DNA from: an uncultured Lachnospiraceae bacterium
GTDB lineage: Bacteria > Bacillota > Clostridia > Lachnospirales > Lachnospiraceae
DNA: 64,000 nucleotides
Assembly: GCA_930972465.1 (NCBI GenBank)
Contig: CAKNHF010000002.1
Span: 89,714-153,713, forward strand
Direction: 5' to 3'
In this document: piece by piece, positions 51,388-60,659 of the stretch
Layout: the number at the start of each line of letters is the position of its first letter
Numbering within the stretch: the first letter of the stretch is position 1
The notes under the pieces: model-generated
Seen by the model: the letters and a program-made list of their open reading frames with translations, nothing else
The model's database searches: none
What the model was told of the DNA's origin: nothing
Made by a program: the position numbers and the translations under genes

Positions 51388-53058
51388 TTACCGTTTCCGG
51401 AATACGACTGCTTCATATGGCCTGATCTTCATCACTCTGCCGGCATCCCGTTTCTCATAATTTCCGATCATCAGTTCCATCCGGTCAGGTTCCCATCCTT
51501 CCGGCAGCTCGAACTCTCTTGTATTTCCATAGAAATTGCAGATTACAAGCAGCTGTTCCTCTCCAAGAGTCCGCGTATACACATACAGTTCCAGATCGTC
51601 GGGGAGAAGAAGATCATAAGATCCATATACGATAATCTCATTCTCTTTTCTCAGGCGGATCAGTTTTTTATAATAGTTAAATACTGAATCTTCCCGACCT
51701 ATCTGTTCTTTTGCATTGATCTCTGTGTAATTCGGATTTACCATGATCCAGGGGGTTCCCGTCGTAAATCCGGCATTGTCCTCGTCACTCCACTGGAATG
51801 GTGTTCGGGCATTATCACGGCTCTTATAGCGAAGATACTTCAGCATCTCCTCTTCCGTAAATATCCCCTGTCCAACAAGTTCATGATATGCATTGATGCT
51901 GTCCAGATCCCGGAAGTCGGAAATATCCCGAAACGGCACATTCGTCATTCCCAGTTCCTCGCCCTGGTAGACATAAGGCGTCCCCTGCATCATATGCAGG
52001 CAGGTGGCAAGCATCTTTGCCGACGCTTCTCTGTATTCTCCGTCATTTCCAAAACGAGAGACAGACCGTGGCTGATCATGATTCTCCCAGAACAGACTGT
52101 TCCAGGCAATCTCCTCCAGGCCTTTCTGCCATTTACTCATAATGTTTTTCAGATCCCGAAGATCCATCTTTTTATCTGACCATTTATTTGTTCCGTCCGC
52201 ATCTACATCCATGTGTTCAAACTGAAAAACCATGTTCAGCTCTTTCTCATCACTGCGGGCATATTTTTGCGCTTCTTCAAGTGTCACACCAGAGCATTCC
52301 CCCACAGTGATTGTATCCCTTCCGTCAAGAACTCTCCTTCGCATTTCCTGAAGGTATTCATGGACATGAGGCCCGTTCGCGGGCTCATTGAAGCTGGCAT
52401 ACCCGTTGATGCCAGGTTTCCCGTCTGGGAGATCCGCTTTCTTGGAGATCAGACTGATCACATCCATACGGAATCCGTCCACGCCCTTGTCCAGCCACCA
52501 GTTCATCATGTCAAACACCTCGTCACGCACTTTCGGGTTGTCCCAGTTCAGATCCGGCTGTTTTTTCGAAAACAGATGCAGATAATACATATCCGTTGTG
52601 CTGTCGTACTCCCATGCCGGCCCTGAAAAACAGGATCCCCAGTTGTTCGGCTCCTTTCCGTCCTTTGCCGGACGCCAGATATAATAATCTCTGTACGGAT
52701 TATCCGTTGACTTCCGGCTCTCCACAAACCATGGATGCTCATCGGAAGTATGATTGACAACCAGATCCATCACAAGACGGATCCCTCTCTCATGCGCCGC
52801 TTTAAGCATCCTGTCAAAGTCCTCCATCGTACCGAATTCCTTCATGATCGCGCGGTAATCACTAATATCGTATCCATTGTCGTCGTTCGGCGACTGATAT
52901 ACCGGAGAGAGCCAGATCACATTAATTCCCAGCTCTTTCAGATAATCCAGTTTCTCCGTGATTCCGTTCAGATCACCGATCCCGTCCCCGTTGCTGTCAT
53001 TGAAACTGCGGGGATAGATCTGATAAACAACACATTCTTTCCACCATCTTTTTTCCAT
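51388..53058 (-). CDS. Alpha-glucosidase / oligo-1,6-glucosidase (GH13)
   Basis: A cytoplasmic 556-residue GH13_31-type glucosidase that releases glucose from isomalto- or malto-oligosaccharides and trehalulose-like sugars. The catalytic residues are in GFRMDVISLI (nucleophile Asp), ITVGECSGVT (acid/base Glu) and FWENHDQPRS (transition-state Asp); LVMDLVVNHTSDEHPWF is conserved region I. GECSG and the following residues favour the alpha-1,6 subset, as in MalL/oligo-1,6-glucosidases. GAGGAAAA precedes the ATG. No sugar transporter or regulator is adjacent. Confidence 0.93.
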   Translation of the reverse strand: MEKRWWKECVVYQIYPRSFNDSNGDGIGDLNGITEKLDYLKELGINVIWLSPVYQSPNDDNGYDISDYRAIMKEFGTMEDFDRMLKAAHERGIRLVMDLVVNHTSDEHPWFVESRKSTDNPYRDYYIWRPAKDGKEPNNWGSCFSGPAWEYDSTTDMYYLHLFSKKQPDLNWDNPKVRDEVFDMMNWWLDKGVDGFRMDVISLISKKADLPDGKPGINGYASFNEPANGPHVHEYLQEMRRRVLDGRDTITVGECSGVTLEEAQKYARSDEKELNMVFQFEHMDVDADGTNKWSDKKMDLRDLKNIMSKWQKGLEEIAWNSLFWENHDQPRSVSRFGNDGEYREASAKMLATCLHMMQGTPYVYQGEELGMTNVPFRDISDFRDLDSINAYHELVGQGIFTEEEMLKYLRYKSRDNARTPFQWSDEDNAGFTTGTPWIMVNPNYTEINAKEQIGREDSVFNYYKKLIRLRKENEIIVYGSYDLLLPDDLELYVYTRTLGEEQLLVICNFYGNTREFELPEGWEPDRMELMIGNYEKRDAGRVMKIRPYEAVVFRKR

Positions 53059-53108
53059 ATCTTTTTCCTCTCGTTTCTGATAGATAGTGTCAAAACTACC
53101 TTCGTTTT

Positions 53109-54227
53109 TTATTGTAAAAATATCTTTTTACCTTTGAATTTCCGGTTGCTGAATTTTATCTTCAGCAGTCTGTCAGATCTTTTCAGTACCGCATCCCACT
53201 GCGCATTATTCAAAAGTTGTGGCTGTTCCATTTCAGTCAGTCTGCTCAGATCAAGTCTGAGTTCTTCCTGCGCCCTGACTGCCGCATCTTCCAGCGTCAT
53301 CGCAGCTTCTGTTGTCTGCGACATTACATTATCATAATTGACAAATGCATGGTCATGATCGAACAATGGGAAGAAACCGGTCAGTTTCCCGGTTGTATTT
53401 TCCATAAGGAATCCCCAGTTCTGCTCATGCCTGTCGTTATTATTCAGAATATAATCCGCGATCTGCATTTTCAGGTAAAACTCTCTGTCGATTCTTTCTG
53501 CTTCTGCGTATGGGTTCATCTTATAATGGGAGCAGAAAATCGCAAACTCCTCAAAGGTCACCAGAGATATTTCTTCAGAAGTAAAAAGTTCTGAATTAAC
53601 TACCGCCTCACCCACGCCATTTATCCACTCTTTTCTCTCTTCCGTAAGGTAAGAGGCGATTTCCTGATCCGCAGACAGACGGTAATGAATGTGTGGAATA
53701 TCCACTGACGTCAGGATCTGGTCCGCGGGTATTTCATATTTTCCGATTTTATGCAGAAACAGTCTCCCGTTTTGACGAATCCAGCCTTTCGCGCTCGCCC
53801 CGAGTGTAGTCAGCTCCGGCGTATGGATATTCCGTTGTCCTGCTGCCTCGGCCGAATAATGAATATTTGTGCCTGACAAAGAAATCTCTGTCACAAAAAG
53901 GGTCAACGGATTATGAAACAGGTTGACCTCTTCCCACGTCTTTTCATCGCCGTCCTGTCTGATCCAATATGCGTCCTCTAAACTTAGTCCCCGGCAGGCT
54001 TTGCACACGGCAAATCTGTTTGTCTGAGATAACCGAAGTGAATTTAATATTTCTTTCGCATAACTGCGTCCGATGGACAAAGTTCTGTTTGATGCCCACT
54101 CGATAAAATCAACAAAAGTAACATTCTCTTTTCTCAAGGCAAAAGGAAGGCGGTCAAAGTCCAGTATTCTGCATGTCCCGTTTTCCTGTATATCTAAAAT
54201 CGGCTCATCTTTTAATAATAACTGCAT
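53109..54227 (-). CDS. HipA-like serine/threonine kinase domain protein, no antitoxin partner
   Basis: A 372-residue cytoplasmic protein. The second half has HipA/CtkA-type kinase motifs: FYLKMQIADYILNNNDRHEQNWGFL (catalytic loop with D and N; shown in two parts, IADYILNNNDRHEQNWGFL) and FFPLFDHDHAFVNYD (metal-binding DFG equivalent). The N-terminal half is divergent (RLPFALRKENVTFVDFIEWA). HipA kinases normally sit beside a HipB antitoxin; no such gene is adjacent. GGAAA precedes the ATG. It could be a toxin, an anti-phage or a signalling kinase; which one is not decidable here. Confidence 0.8.
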   Translation of the reverse strand: MQLLLKDEPILDIQENGTCRILDFDRLPFALRKENVTFVDFIEWASNRTLSIGRSYAKEILNSLRLSQTNRFAVCKACRGLSLEDAYWIRQDGDEKTWEEVNLFHNPLTLFVTEISLSGTNIHYSAEAAGQRNIHTPELTTLGASAKGWIRQNGRLFLHKIGKYEIPADQILTSVDIPHIHYRLSADQEIASYLTEERKEWINGVGEAVVNSELFTSEEISLVTFEEFAIFCSHYKMNPYAEAERIDREFYLKMQIADYILNNNDRHEQNWGFLMENTTGKLTGFFPLFDHDHAFVNYDNVMSQTTEAAMTLEDAAVRAQEELRLDLSRLTEMEQPQLLNNAQWDAVLKRSDRLLKIKFSNRKFKGKKIFLQ

Positions 54228-54294
54228 ATCCGCATTTCCTTTCCGGAAATTATTTTGTCTGATACTCTTATCTTATAGTACTTTTGGATTTCTC

Positions 54295-54927
54295 TCAATT
54301 ACTTTTTTGAATTATGCCGTTATCCATCTCATACACTCTGTCGCACAGAACTTTTATATCTTCCGCATTGTGGCTGGCAATGACAATGAGCTTATTGTGT
54401 GCCTTTAACGACAGGAGCAGGCTTCTTATCTCTTCTACTCCCTGACGGTCAAGCCCGTTCATCGGTTCGTCAAGGATCAATACTGACGGTTCCTCCATGA
54501 TTGCCTGCGCCAGCCCGAGACGCTGCCGCATCCCGAGGCTGTACTTTTTCACAGGCAGTTTCAGATCCGGGTCGAGTCCTACTGTACACATTGTATTGCG
54601 TATCTTCTCCTGACCGATCTTATGCCTGATCCCTGCCAGCACCTTCAGATTCTGCAGTCCGCTGTAATAGCCGATGAATCCCGGCGTCTCTATAATGATT
54701 CCGGCGTCCGGCAGATAATCAAGATCCTTCCCTATAATCTTGCCGTCCACTTCAACCTGTCCTTCAGTCGGGTGAACAAATCCGCAGATGCACTTCATCA
54801 GCATAGTCTTGCCGCAGCCATTATTTCCTGCCAGCCCATAGATATTTCCATTCTGAAGTTCCAATGAAATATGGCTCAGTATCTGCCGTTTATTCATCAC
54901 TAATGATATATCGTTTACCCTGATCAT
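54295..54927 (-). CDS. ABC transporter ATPase, lantibiotic-immunity-like
   Basis: A 210-residue short ATPase: Walker A AGNNGCGKTMLMK (Thr then Met), signature SLGMRQRLGLAQAI, Walker B VLILDEPMNGLDRQG and VIASHNAEDI. Length and LGMRQRLGLAQ match BcrA/LanF-type ATPases. The ATG at 54927 has GGAGGGG upstream; a TTG six codons earlier overlaps it. It is the last gene of a three-gene set with two permeases. Confidence 0.85.
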   Translation of the reverse strand: MIRVNDISLVMNKRQILSHISLELQNGNIYGLAGNNGCGKTMLMKCICGFVHPTEGQVEVDGKIIGKDLDYLPDAGIIIETPGFIGYYSGLQNLKVLAGIRHKIGQEKIRNTMCTVGLDPDLKLPVKKYSLGMRQRLGLAQAIMEEPSVLILDEPMNGLDRQGVEEIRSLLLSLKAHNKLIVIASHNAEDIKVLCDRVYEMDNGIIQKSN

Positions 54928-54949
54928 CCTGCTTTTCCCCTCCAATTTT

Positions 54950-55816
54950 CTAAACCTTTCCGGCCTGATACTTTCCTGCTGCCATCAGGCAGATCACCGC
55001 CAGCGCGGCACAGATACCGCCCAGATACAGATATGATCCGGCAATCGGGAACACCGGCTCGCTCAGATACTTCTCAAAATGCACCCACGGAATACTGTGC
55101 GCCATGGGGAACAGCCACATCCAGTCCGCCTCTGCAGCGGTCGATACTGTTCCCAGTGCGATCAGTACAGCATCCGCCAGCAGTCCCGCATATTTCCGGT
55201 TGAGCAGCGCCGATACCAGAAGAACCAGTGCAAGAAGCAGGAAATAGAGCATCATAAGAATAGCAGTATGCCTGACCGCTGTCCCCAATGTCATCTGCTG
55301 ATAGAGATTCTCCGGAAGAAGCTGCAGAATATAATCTCCTGTCCGCTCCGGAAATACAGACGAATAATGTGTAACTGCGCGGCTGAATTCCGACATCCAC
55401 TCTCCGCATCCTGTCAGCATGACCACTGACGACAGGATCAGAAAGGTCACAAGAAACACCACGGCCCCCACAGCGAACAGCATCTGCCCCAGAATCCATT
55501 TTCTTTTGGATGTACGCACCTGATAGAAAAAATCAATTCCGGCTTTCTGAGGGAAATCCGCCATCAGGGCAAGAAAAAGGGCCGGAACTACCAGAACGAT
55601 CACCCCGGAGTTCCCCAGCGCGATAAAGCCCTCCATAAGTCCTACCGGCTCTCCCATCATGGCGGAACATTCCTGCAGAGTCGTGATGATCTGCATGTGG
55701 ACAAATACCAGCATTACAGCCAGTATGATGATACGGCTGCTGCGCAGCCAGCGCCGGAACTCCGAAACCGCTATATGTAATACTGTCCTCAACTTCTGCT
55801 CCCCCTTTACATGCAT
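54950..55816 (-). CDS. ABC-2 type permease subunit A (lantibiotic-immunity-like)
   Basis: A 288-residue membrane protein with about six helices (for example IIILAVMLVFVHMQIITTL and ALVLLVSALLNRKYAGLLADAVLIALG). QVRTSKRKWILGQMLFAVGAVVFLV is the cytoplasmic coupling segment of ABC-2 exporters. It overlaps the upstream permease by one base (TAATG). Substrate unknown; immunity to or export of a peptide is plausible from the gene set. Confidence 0.8.
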   Translation of the reverse strand: MHVKGEQKLRTVLHIAVSEFRRWLRSSRIIILAVMLVFVHMQIITTLQECSAMMGEPVGLMEGFIALGNSGVIVLVVPALFLALMADFPQKAGIDFFYQVRTSKRKWILGQMLFAVGAVVFLVTFLILSSVVMLTGCGEWMSEFSRAVTHYSSVFPERTGDYILQLLPENLYQQMTLGTAVRHTAILMMLYFLLLALVLLVSALLNRKYAGLLADAVLIALGTVSTAAEADWMWLFPMAHSIPWVHFEKYLSEPVFPIAGSYLYLGGICAALAVICLMAAGKYQAGKV

Positions 55817-56658
55817 TACGATATTTTTCCTCTTTTCACAGAGATACAGAATGCCGCCGTTACCGCCAGATACACCAGCAGAAGTGCCAGAACCGGTACT
55901 GCCCAGTACCGGTCCGCCGATATATCTGCAATAGACGGCGGATAGAAAGCTTCCGCCCAGACTGCCGAATCAGCCCCGTCCGCATACAGTCTCTGGGCAG
56001 TCTTCTGAATGATCTGCTGATATATATAATTCAGGAGAAAAGGAAGACATATCAACATATATTTATCTTCAAAAAAGACAGCAACGCCTATCCCGAATAC
56101 ACTGGAAAATACTCCGAACATGAATGCTCCGGCCAGACGTCTGAAAACGAAACTCAGCATAGAATTTCCAAGGTACAGTTCCATACAGAGGCTTTGTTCC
56201 TCTGCCCTGAAAGACGACAAGGTGGGAAAAAATATGTTCACCGCCAGACCGAACAGCACATACCCGGTGAGAAAGACAGTTCCTCCGAACAAAGCCCCGC
56301 TGACTACTTTTGACGCACAGTAACGGATGCTTCCCGCACGGATCAGTTCAAATTTCATCTGCCCGTTCTGACGTTCTGACGAGAGAGTCACAATGTACCC
56401 GAAAGACACAAGGAGAGGAGCAAACAGGACCAGCCAGCTCCCCAGCCCCTGCTGCCAGATAACAGGCGCACTGAACGAAATATCCGGCGCAATTACACCT
56501 GCCCGGAGCTGTCCGGCAAGCTCAAATAAGGTTATACTCTCACCCGAAGCGTCATACACCGTATTCCCAAAGCCGAGACATACGATCCCGATCACAGGGA
56601 GGAGCACATAAGGCCAATAACAGTTTTTCCTGAATTCAAGTCCGATGCATCTCAGCAC
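55816..56658 (-). CDS. ABC-2 type permease subunit B (lantibiotic-immunity-like)
   Basis: A 280-residue membrane protein with six helices. LSSERQNGQMKFELIRAGSIRYCASKVVSGALFGG is the coupling region (given in full only here as SSERQNGQMKFELIRAGS). The start is GTG at 56658, with GGAGG nine bases upstream. It is the first gene of permease-permease-ATPase. The lipoprotein genes lie just upstream on the same strand. Confidence 0.78.
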   Translation of the reverse strand: MLRCIGLEFRKNCYWPYVLLPVIGIVCLGFGNTVYDASGESITLFELAGQLRAGVIAPDISFSAPVIWQQGLGSWLVLFAPLLVSFGYIVTLSSERQNGQMKFELIRAGSIRYCASKVVSGALFGGTVFLTGYVLFGLAVNIFFPTLSSFRAEEQSLCMELYLGNSMLSFVFRRLAGAFMFGVFSSVFGIGVAVFFEDKYMLICLPFLLNYIYQQIIQKTAQRLYADGADSAVWAEAFYPPSIADISADRYWAVPVLALLLVYLAVTAAFCISVKRGKIS

Positions 56659-56739
56659 TGGAACCCCCCTCCTTTTTGCTGCGTATTCATATCTACTGTT
56701 CTGTCTTATAAATGCCGGTGTCCCCGACTATAATCCCTC

Positions 56740-58035
56740 TTACATAGTGTAGTAATATAATTCGCCGGTGAGTACATCTGCATAGATTACCATTTCTTCT
56801 CCCTTCACCAGATTTGTTCCTGAAAATCTCCAGCAGGGAAACAATGTGATCGAGCCGCTTTCGGAAGAGAAGGTAACCGGCACGTATTCAAGCCCGGCCT
56901 CTTTCACATCAATATTTACCTGCGGCGCGATATTCTCGCTCATCATCTGGACTGCCCGGCTTAACCCGAGCATCAGATGATCCGAATAAAGCTCTGTCAA
57001 AACAGCGGACGCATTTTTCCCGCAATATGCGGAAACCCCTTCTGCATCTACAACATATGCGTTTTTGACATCTTCCTGCGGTATTCCATATGTCGGTTCG
57101 GAAAATGTTCCGTAATCCCTGTAAGCAATCGGTATCCCTTTATAGATCCGCTGTATGAAATAATCATAACCGTATACGTCTCCCAGCGTAAACACACGCA
57201 CTTCCGGCACTTTCAGAGAAACTCCATCCTGAATCGGGAAAGGCGTTCCTGCTTCAAAATAACTTTTGACCAGCTCCGCGCCTTCTCCAACCGTCAGTTC
57301 TCCCGAAATGAGCGGCCATGATTCATCTGCGAGCTGTGAAACAGCGCCCTCAGCAACAACGTTATCAGAATATTCCCCCAGCGCGCCCTTACTTGCATAA
57401 CGGGTATCCTGTAAATACTGATTCATTTTCCCGTCGCTCATGGAATACGCGCCATCATACGATATCTGCATATGGCAATCTGTTGTTGTGATAAAAGCCC
57501 CTCCGCCGCTGGACAGATCCATGTGTTCGCACAGTGCGGGATAGCTGTATGGAAATTCCTGAGTTTCATCCCACTCTACTTCAGGAGTTACGATCCGCAC
57601 TTCCTTTTCCATGTCAACCAGGTCTCTCTTGCCGATACTATCCAGCCACTCTTCCAGATAATCCCAGCTTTCCTGTGTGGTGATCCCGTGATCCTCCTCC
57701 GCCATCACATAGAGCTCGTCAAATTCCGGCAGCTCGTCAAACTGGCAGGAATCGAACGAAAGGTTTCTGTAATCAGAAGCTTTCACTGCCTCAATATCCT
57801 TACTGTATCGCTCTGCACATTCCTCAATAGATATCCTGCCGCCGCAAAGCCCTTCTTTGTAGTGCTCGATATCATAGACTTCCCACTCCTGTCCGTTGTT
57901 GATGACCACATCAGAGGATGAATCTTCATTCTCGTCATTGGATACCTCCGGAGAAGAATTACAGCCTGCCATGCAGACGCATGCCAGAAAGGCGATTCCC
58001 GCAACAACGCTGATCGTTTTCTTCACATTTTTCAA
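56740..58035 (-). CDS. Secreted lipoprotein, tandem paralogue A, unknown function
   Basis: A 431-residue lipoprotein with lipobox CVCMAGC at about residue 25, followed by an acidic Ser/Asp/Glu spacer and a globular domain. A TTG start at 58035, nine bases from GGGGGTG, is more plausible than the TTG six bases earlier. The sequence is colinear with the neighbouring protein at 58092: CAERYSKDIE, EEDHGITTQESWDYLE, IGKRDLVDMEKEVRIVTP, MQISYDGAYSMSDGKMNQYL and SVAYCGKNASAVLTE-like motifs are shared. I do not recognise the family. Possible substrate or peptide sensor for the ABC genes downstream. Confidence 0.8.
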   Translation of the reverse strand: MKNVKKTISVVAGIAFLACVCMAGCNSSPEVSNDENEDSSSDVVINNGQEWEVYDIEHYKEGLCGGRISIEECAERYSKDIEAVKASDYRNLSFDSCQFDELPEFDELYVMAEEDHGITTQESWDYLEEWLDSIGKRDLVDMEKEVRIVTPEVEWDETQEFPYSYPALCEHMDLSSGGGAFITTTDCHMQISYDGAYSMSDGKMNQYLQDTRYASKGALGEYSDNVVAEGAVSQLADESWPLISGELTVGEGAELVKSYFEAGTPFPIQDGVSLKVPEVRVFTLGDVYGYDYFIQRIYKGIPIAYRDYGTFSEPTYGIPQEDVKNAYVVDAEGVSAYCGKNASAVLTELYSDHLMLGLSRAVQMMSENIAPQVNIDVKEAGLEYVPVTFSSESGSITLFPCWRFSGTNLVKGEEMVIYADVLTGELYYYTM

Positions 58036-58091
58036 GCTCAAACACCCCCTGACTTATTTTACTATTAAAACAGGACAAAAGCTGACACGGA

Positions 58092-59417
58092 TTATCCTGC
58101 ATCATATCCGGTATCTGCAGATACATAAGTGTAATAATAAATGTCACCGGTAAGAACATCCATATAAATCGTAATCTTTTCGCCTTTCGCAAGATTTGTC
58201 CCGTAAAAAGCCCAGCATGGAAAGAGGGTATTGGAATCATTTCCGTTAAAGGAGTCAAAAGAAACAGGAGCATATACAAGTTCAGCTTTATCTACCTGAA
58301 CCGTCACCTGCGATGCCATCTCTCCGCTCATCATCTGTACCGCCTGACTTAATCCGAGCATCTCTCTGTCAGCATATATTTCCGTGAGGACAGCAGAAGC
58401 ATTTTTCCCGCAGTAAGCAGAGACCCCTTCGCTGTCGACTATATATGCTTCCTTCTTATCCTCGTCCGGAACGCCGTATGTCTGCGGCGTATATGATCTG
58501 TAATGTCCATATGCAATCGGCATACCTTTATAAATCCTCTGGATCCAGTAACCATATCCGTATACATCCCCAAGCGTAAATATATATGCTTCCGGCACTT
58601 CCAGAGAAACTCCATCCTGAATCGGAAAGGGCGTTCCTGCTTCAAAATAACTTTTCACCAGTTCTGCGCCCTCTCCAACCGTCAGATCACCCGAAATCAA
58701 TGGCCACGATTTGTCCGAGAGTTCCGAGACAGGCCCTTCCTCAATAATGTCCTCAGAATAAGCCCCCAGAGCCCCGTGACTGGCGTCTGAAGATTCATCC
58801 TGTAAATATTGATTCATCTTCCCATCGCTCATAGAATATGCCCCGTCATACGATATCTGCATATGGCAGTCCTTTGTTGTAACAAAAGCCCCTCCGCCGC
58901 TGGACAGATCCATGTGTTCACACAGCGCAGGATAGCTGTATGGGAATTCCTGAGTATCATCCCACTCTACATCAGGAGTTACAATCCGCACTTCCTTCTC
59001 CATATCAACCAGATCACGTTTGCCTATACTTTCGAGCCACTGTTCCAGATAGTCCCAGCTTTCCTGTGTAGTGATCCCGTGATCCTCCTCCGACATCACA
59101 TAGAGCTCTTCAAACTCCGGCATCTCCTCAAATTGGCAGGAAGTGAACGAAAAGTTGCCATAATCAGCAGATTTTACCAATTCGATGTCCTGGCTATATC
59201 GCTCTGCACACTCTTTAATAGATATCCTGCCATCGCAAAGCCGTTCTTTGTAACTTTCGATATCATAGGGCTCTGCTTCCTGCCCGTTTCTAATAATCAG
59301 ATCGGGGGATGAGTCCTTATTATCAGTATTGCTCGATGGAGAAGCCGCGTTGCAGCCGACAAGACAAATACTTAGTCCGAAAATCACACCTGTAATCAAA
59401 AAACGTTTTGTAACCAT
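58092..59417 (-). CDS. Secreted lipoprotein, tandem paralogue B, unknown function
   Basis: A 441-residue lipoprotein with lipobox CLVGC and a Ser/Asp spacer, then the same globular domain as the paralogue downstream. By eye it is roughly 70-75 percent identical over the mature part, with small insertions. The ATG at 59417 (MVTKRFLITG) is chosen; an ATG 12 bases earlier also follows the GGGGG site, so the start is uncertain. The 51-bp gap to paralogue A has no terminator, suggesting one transcript. Confidence 0.8.
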   Translation of the reverse strand: MVTKRFLITGVIFGLSICLVGCNAASPSSNTDNKDSSPDLIIRNGQEAEPYDIESYKERLCDGRISIKECAERYSQDIELVKSADYGNFSFTSCQFEEMPEFEELYVMSEEDHGITTQESWDYLEQWLESIGKRDLVDMEKEVRIVTPDVEWDDTQEFPYSYPALCEHMDLSSGGGAFVTTKDCHMQISYDGAYSMSDGKMNQYLQDESSDASHGALGAYSEDIIEEGPVSELSDKSWPLISGDLTVGEGAELVKSYFEAGTPFPIQDGVSLEVPEAYIFTLGDVYGYGYWIQRIYKGMPIAYGHYRSYTPQTYGVPDEDKKEAYIVDSEGVSAYCGKNASAVLTEIYADREMLGLSQAVQMMSGEMASQVTVQVDKAELVYAPVSFDSFNGNDSNTLFPCWAFYGTNLAKGEKITIYMDVLTGDIYYYTYVSADTGYDAG

Positions 59418-59491
59418 ACCGCCGTGCATTCCCCCACTTATAAATGGTGACTGTATTTGCCTCTTCCTTTGCACTCCCCTGTATTATTGTA

Positions 59492-59890
59492 TTAATATTG
59501 ATTTATCGTTCCACGCGCAGAACAATTCGTAGCTCCTGATGCCACGAATTTAAACGTTACAGTACCCTTTGTGGAGTTAACAGTTTGCCATCTGGCGGAT
59601 CTTCCAGTCGATGTAATATATTTCGTGCTTCCATTTTTAAAGCCGCCTACATTTGTTGCAGTGACACTGACTCTTTTATCGTTGCTTCCCGTAATCGAGG
59701 AACAGTAAGAATAGAATCCCTCTGCATCGTAAGAAACGTAAGCATAATCTACAGGATTTGCAGATCCTGACGGAGCGCCCTTTGTATAGTCAACTTTCCA
59801 GCTATCACTTGAAGCGGCTAATACGTTAGCCGGAAATATTCCCACTGCTAACGCAGCTATACACAATGCAGCAACTAATTTCTTTTTCAT
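59492..59890 (-). CDS. Small secreted protein, unknown (shares C-terminal motif with 61027-61545)
   Basis: A 132-residue protein with a signal peptide (KKKLVAALCIAALAVGIFP, cleavage near ANVLA-AS) and a mature part of about 105 residues rich in Ser, Thr and Gly with alternating beta-strand patterning. Two cysteines (YCSSITGS and TNCSARGTI) may form a disulfide. It ends CSARGTINQY, resembling CSASGTISKVNY at the end of the plus-strand secreted protein nearby. GGATG-type ribosome site. The next gene downstream is lipoprotein paralogue B. Confidence 0.72.
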   Translation of the reverse strand: MKKKLVAALCIAALAVGIFPANVLAASSDSWKVDYTKGAPSGSANPVDYAYVSYDAEGFYSYCSSITGSNDKRVSVTATNVGGFKNGSTKYITSTGRSARWQTVNSTKGTVTFKFVASGATNCSARGTINQY

Positions 59891-60113
59891 TTTCTTTCAT
59901 CCTTTCTTTAATGTCAAGCTTTTCCTCTGTGTTACTCGTCCAAAACCATTTAAACAGGTTCCACATTTTGTCTTCTCTTATCCGATTTATTAAATGATTA
60001 CCATTTTCACCATCCCCTGCATCTTTCAATTCGTGTATTTTTATCAAAATCTCACAATAAAAGAACTGTTCAAACTCAATATCTTTTCCGGATCTGGAAA
60101 ATCTTTCATTCAA
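59826..60113 (-). pseudogene. Protein-like open frame with no clear start, possibly frameshifted
   Basis: The frame is open from 60149 down to a stop at 59826 and looks protein-like (FKILNERFSRSGKDIE, FEQFFYCEILIKIHELKD, MWNLFKWFWTSNTEEKL). The only starts are TTG at 60113, without a ribosome site, or ATG at 60153 one frame over, joinable by skipping one A. The last 65 bp overlap the secreted-protein gene. It may be a decayed small gene or translated from TTG. I do not recognise it. Confidence 0.35.
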
Positions 60114-60278
60114 AATCTTAAATGCTATTGTATCCCTTAAGTCTTGCCTTCATATATTGATTACTTAAATTATAATTTTATATTTTATATATGTCAATAT
60201 AATATATTTATTTATTATTTTTATAATGTTATACTTTATATAAATAGCTCTATAATATGGAATGCGGAGGATATAATA

Positions 60279-60659
60279 ATGAAAAAGGAACTTTCTAAAA
60301 CTTCCGCCAATAAGAATATACAAAATTTCGAAGCCCAATTTAAAAAATCAACTACACAATTGCTTGTACTTCATTTTTTAAGTAAAGAAGAAATGTATGC
60401 ATACGATATTATCCGCAAAACACTGGAACTCAGCAATAACGTATATAAAATGCCATTACTATATAATATTTTAAATAGGTTGGAAGAGGATAATTATATT
60501 ATGCAAAGCCGGCGGGAAGTCTCTAAAACTAACAGAGTTCGAGTATATTATAAAATCACAAGTAATGGGCTTCAATATTTATTAGATTTAAAGCATTGTT
60601 ATATGCAGTTATCAGAGTCTGTAAATAATATTCTTTTCGGGGAGGATAGTACCACATGA
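60279..60659 (+). CDS. PadR family transcriptional regulator
   Basis: A 126-residue winged-helix regulator. KKSTTQLLVLHFLSKEEMYAYDIIRKTLELSN and YKMPLLYNILNRLEEDNYIM are the PadR N-terminal winged helix; KTNRVRVYYKITSNGLQYLLD is the wing and dimerisation helix. The ATG at 60279 has GGAGG eight bases upstream; the open frame extends 45 codons further 5' but that part is AT-rich and non-coding in appearance. It overlaps the next gene by four bases (ATGA). Confidence 0.9.
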   Translation: MKKELSKTSANKNIQNFEAQFKKSTTQLLVLHFLSKEEMYAYDIIRKTLELSNNVYKMPLLYNILNRLEEDNYIMQSRREVSKTNRVRVYYKITSNGLQYLLDLKHCYMQLSESVNNILFGEDSTT

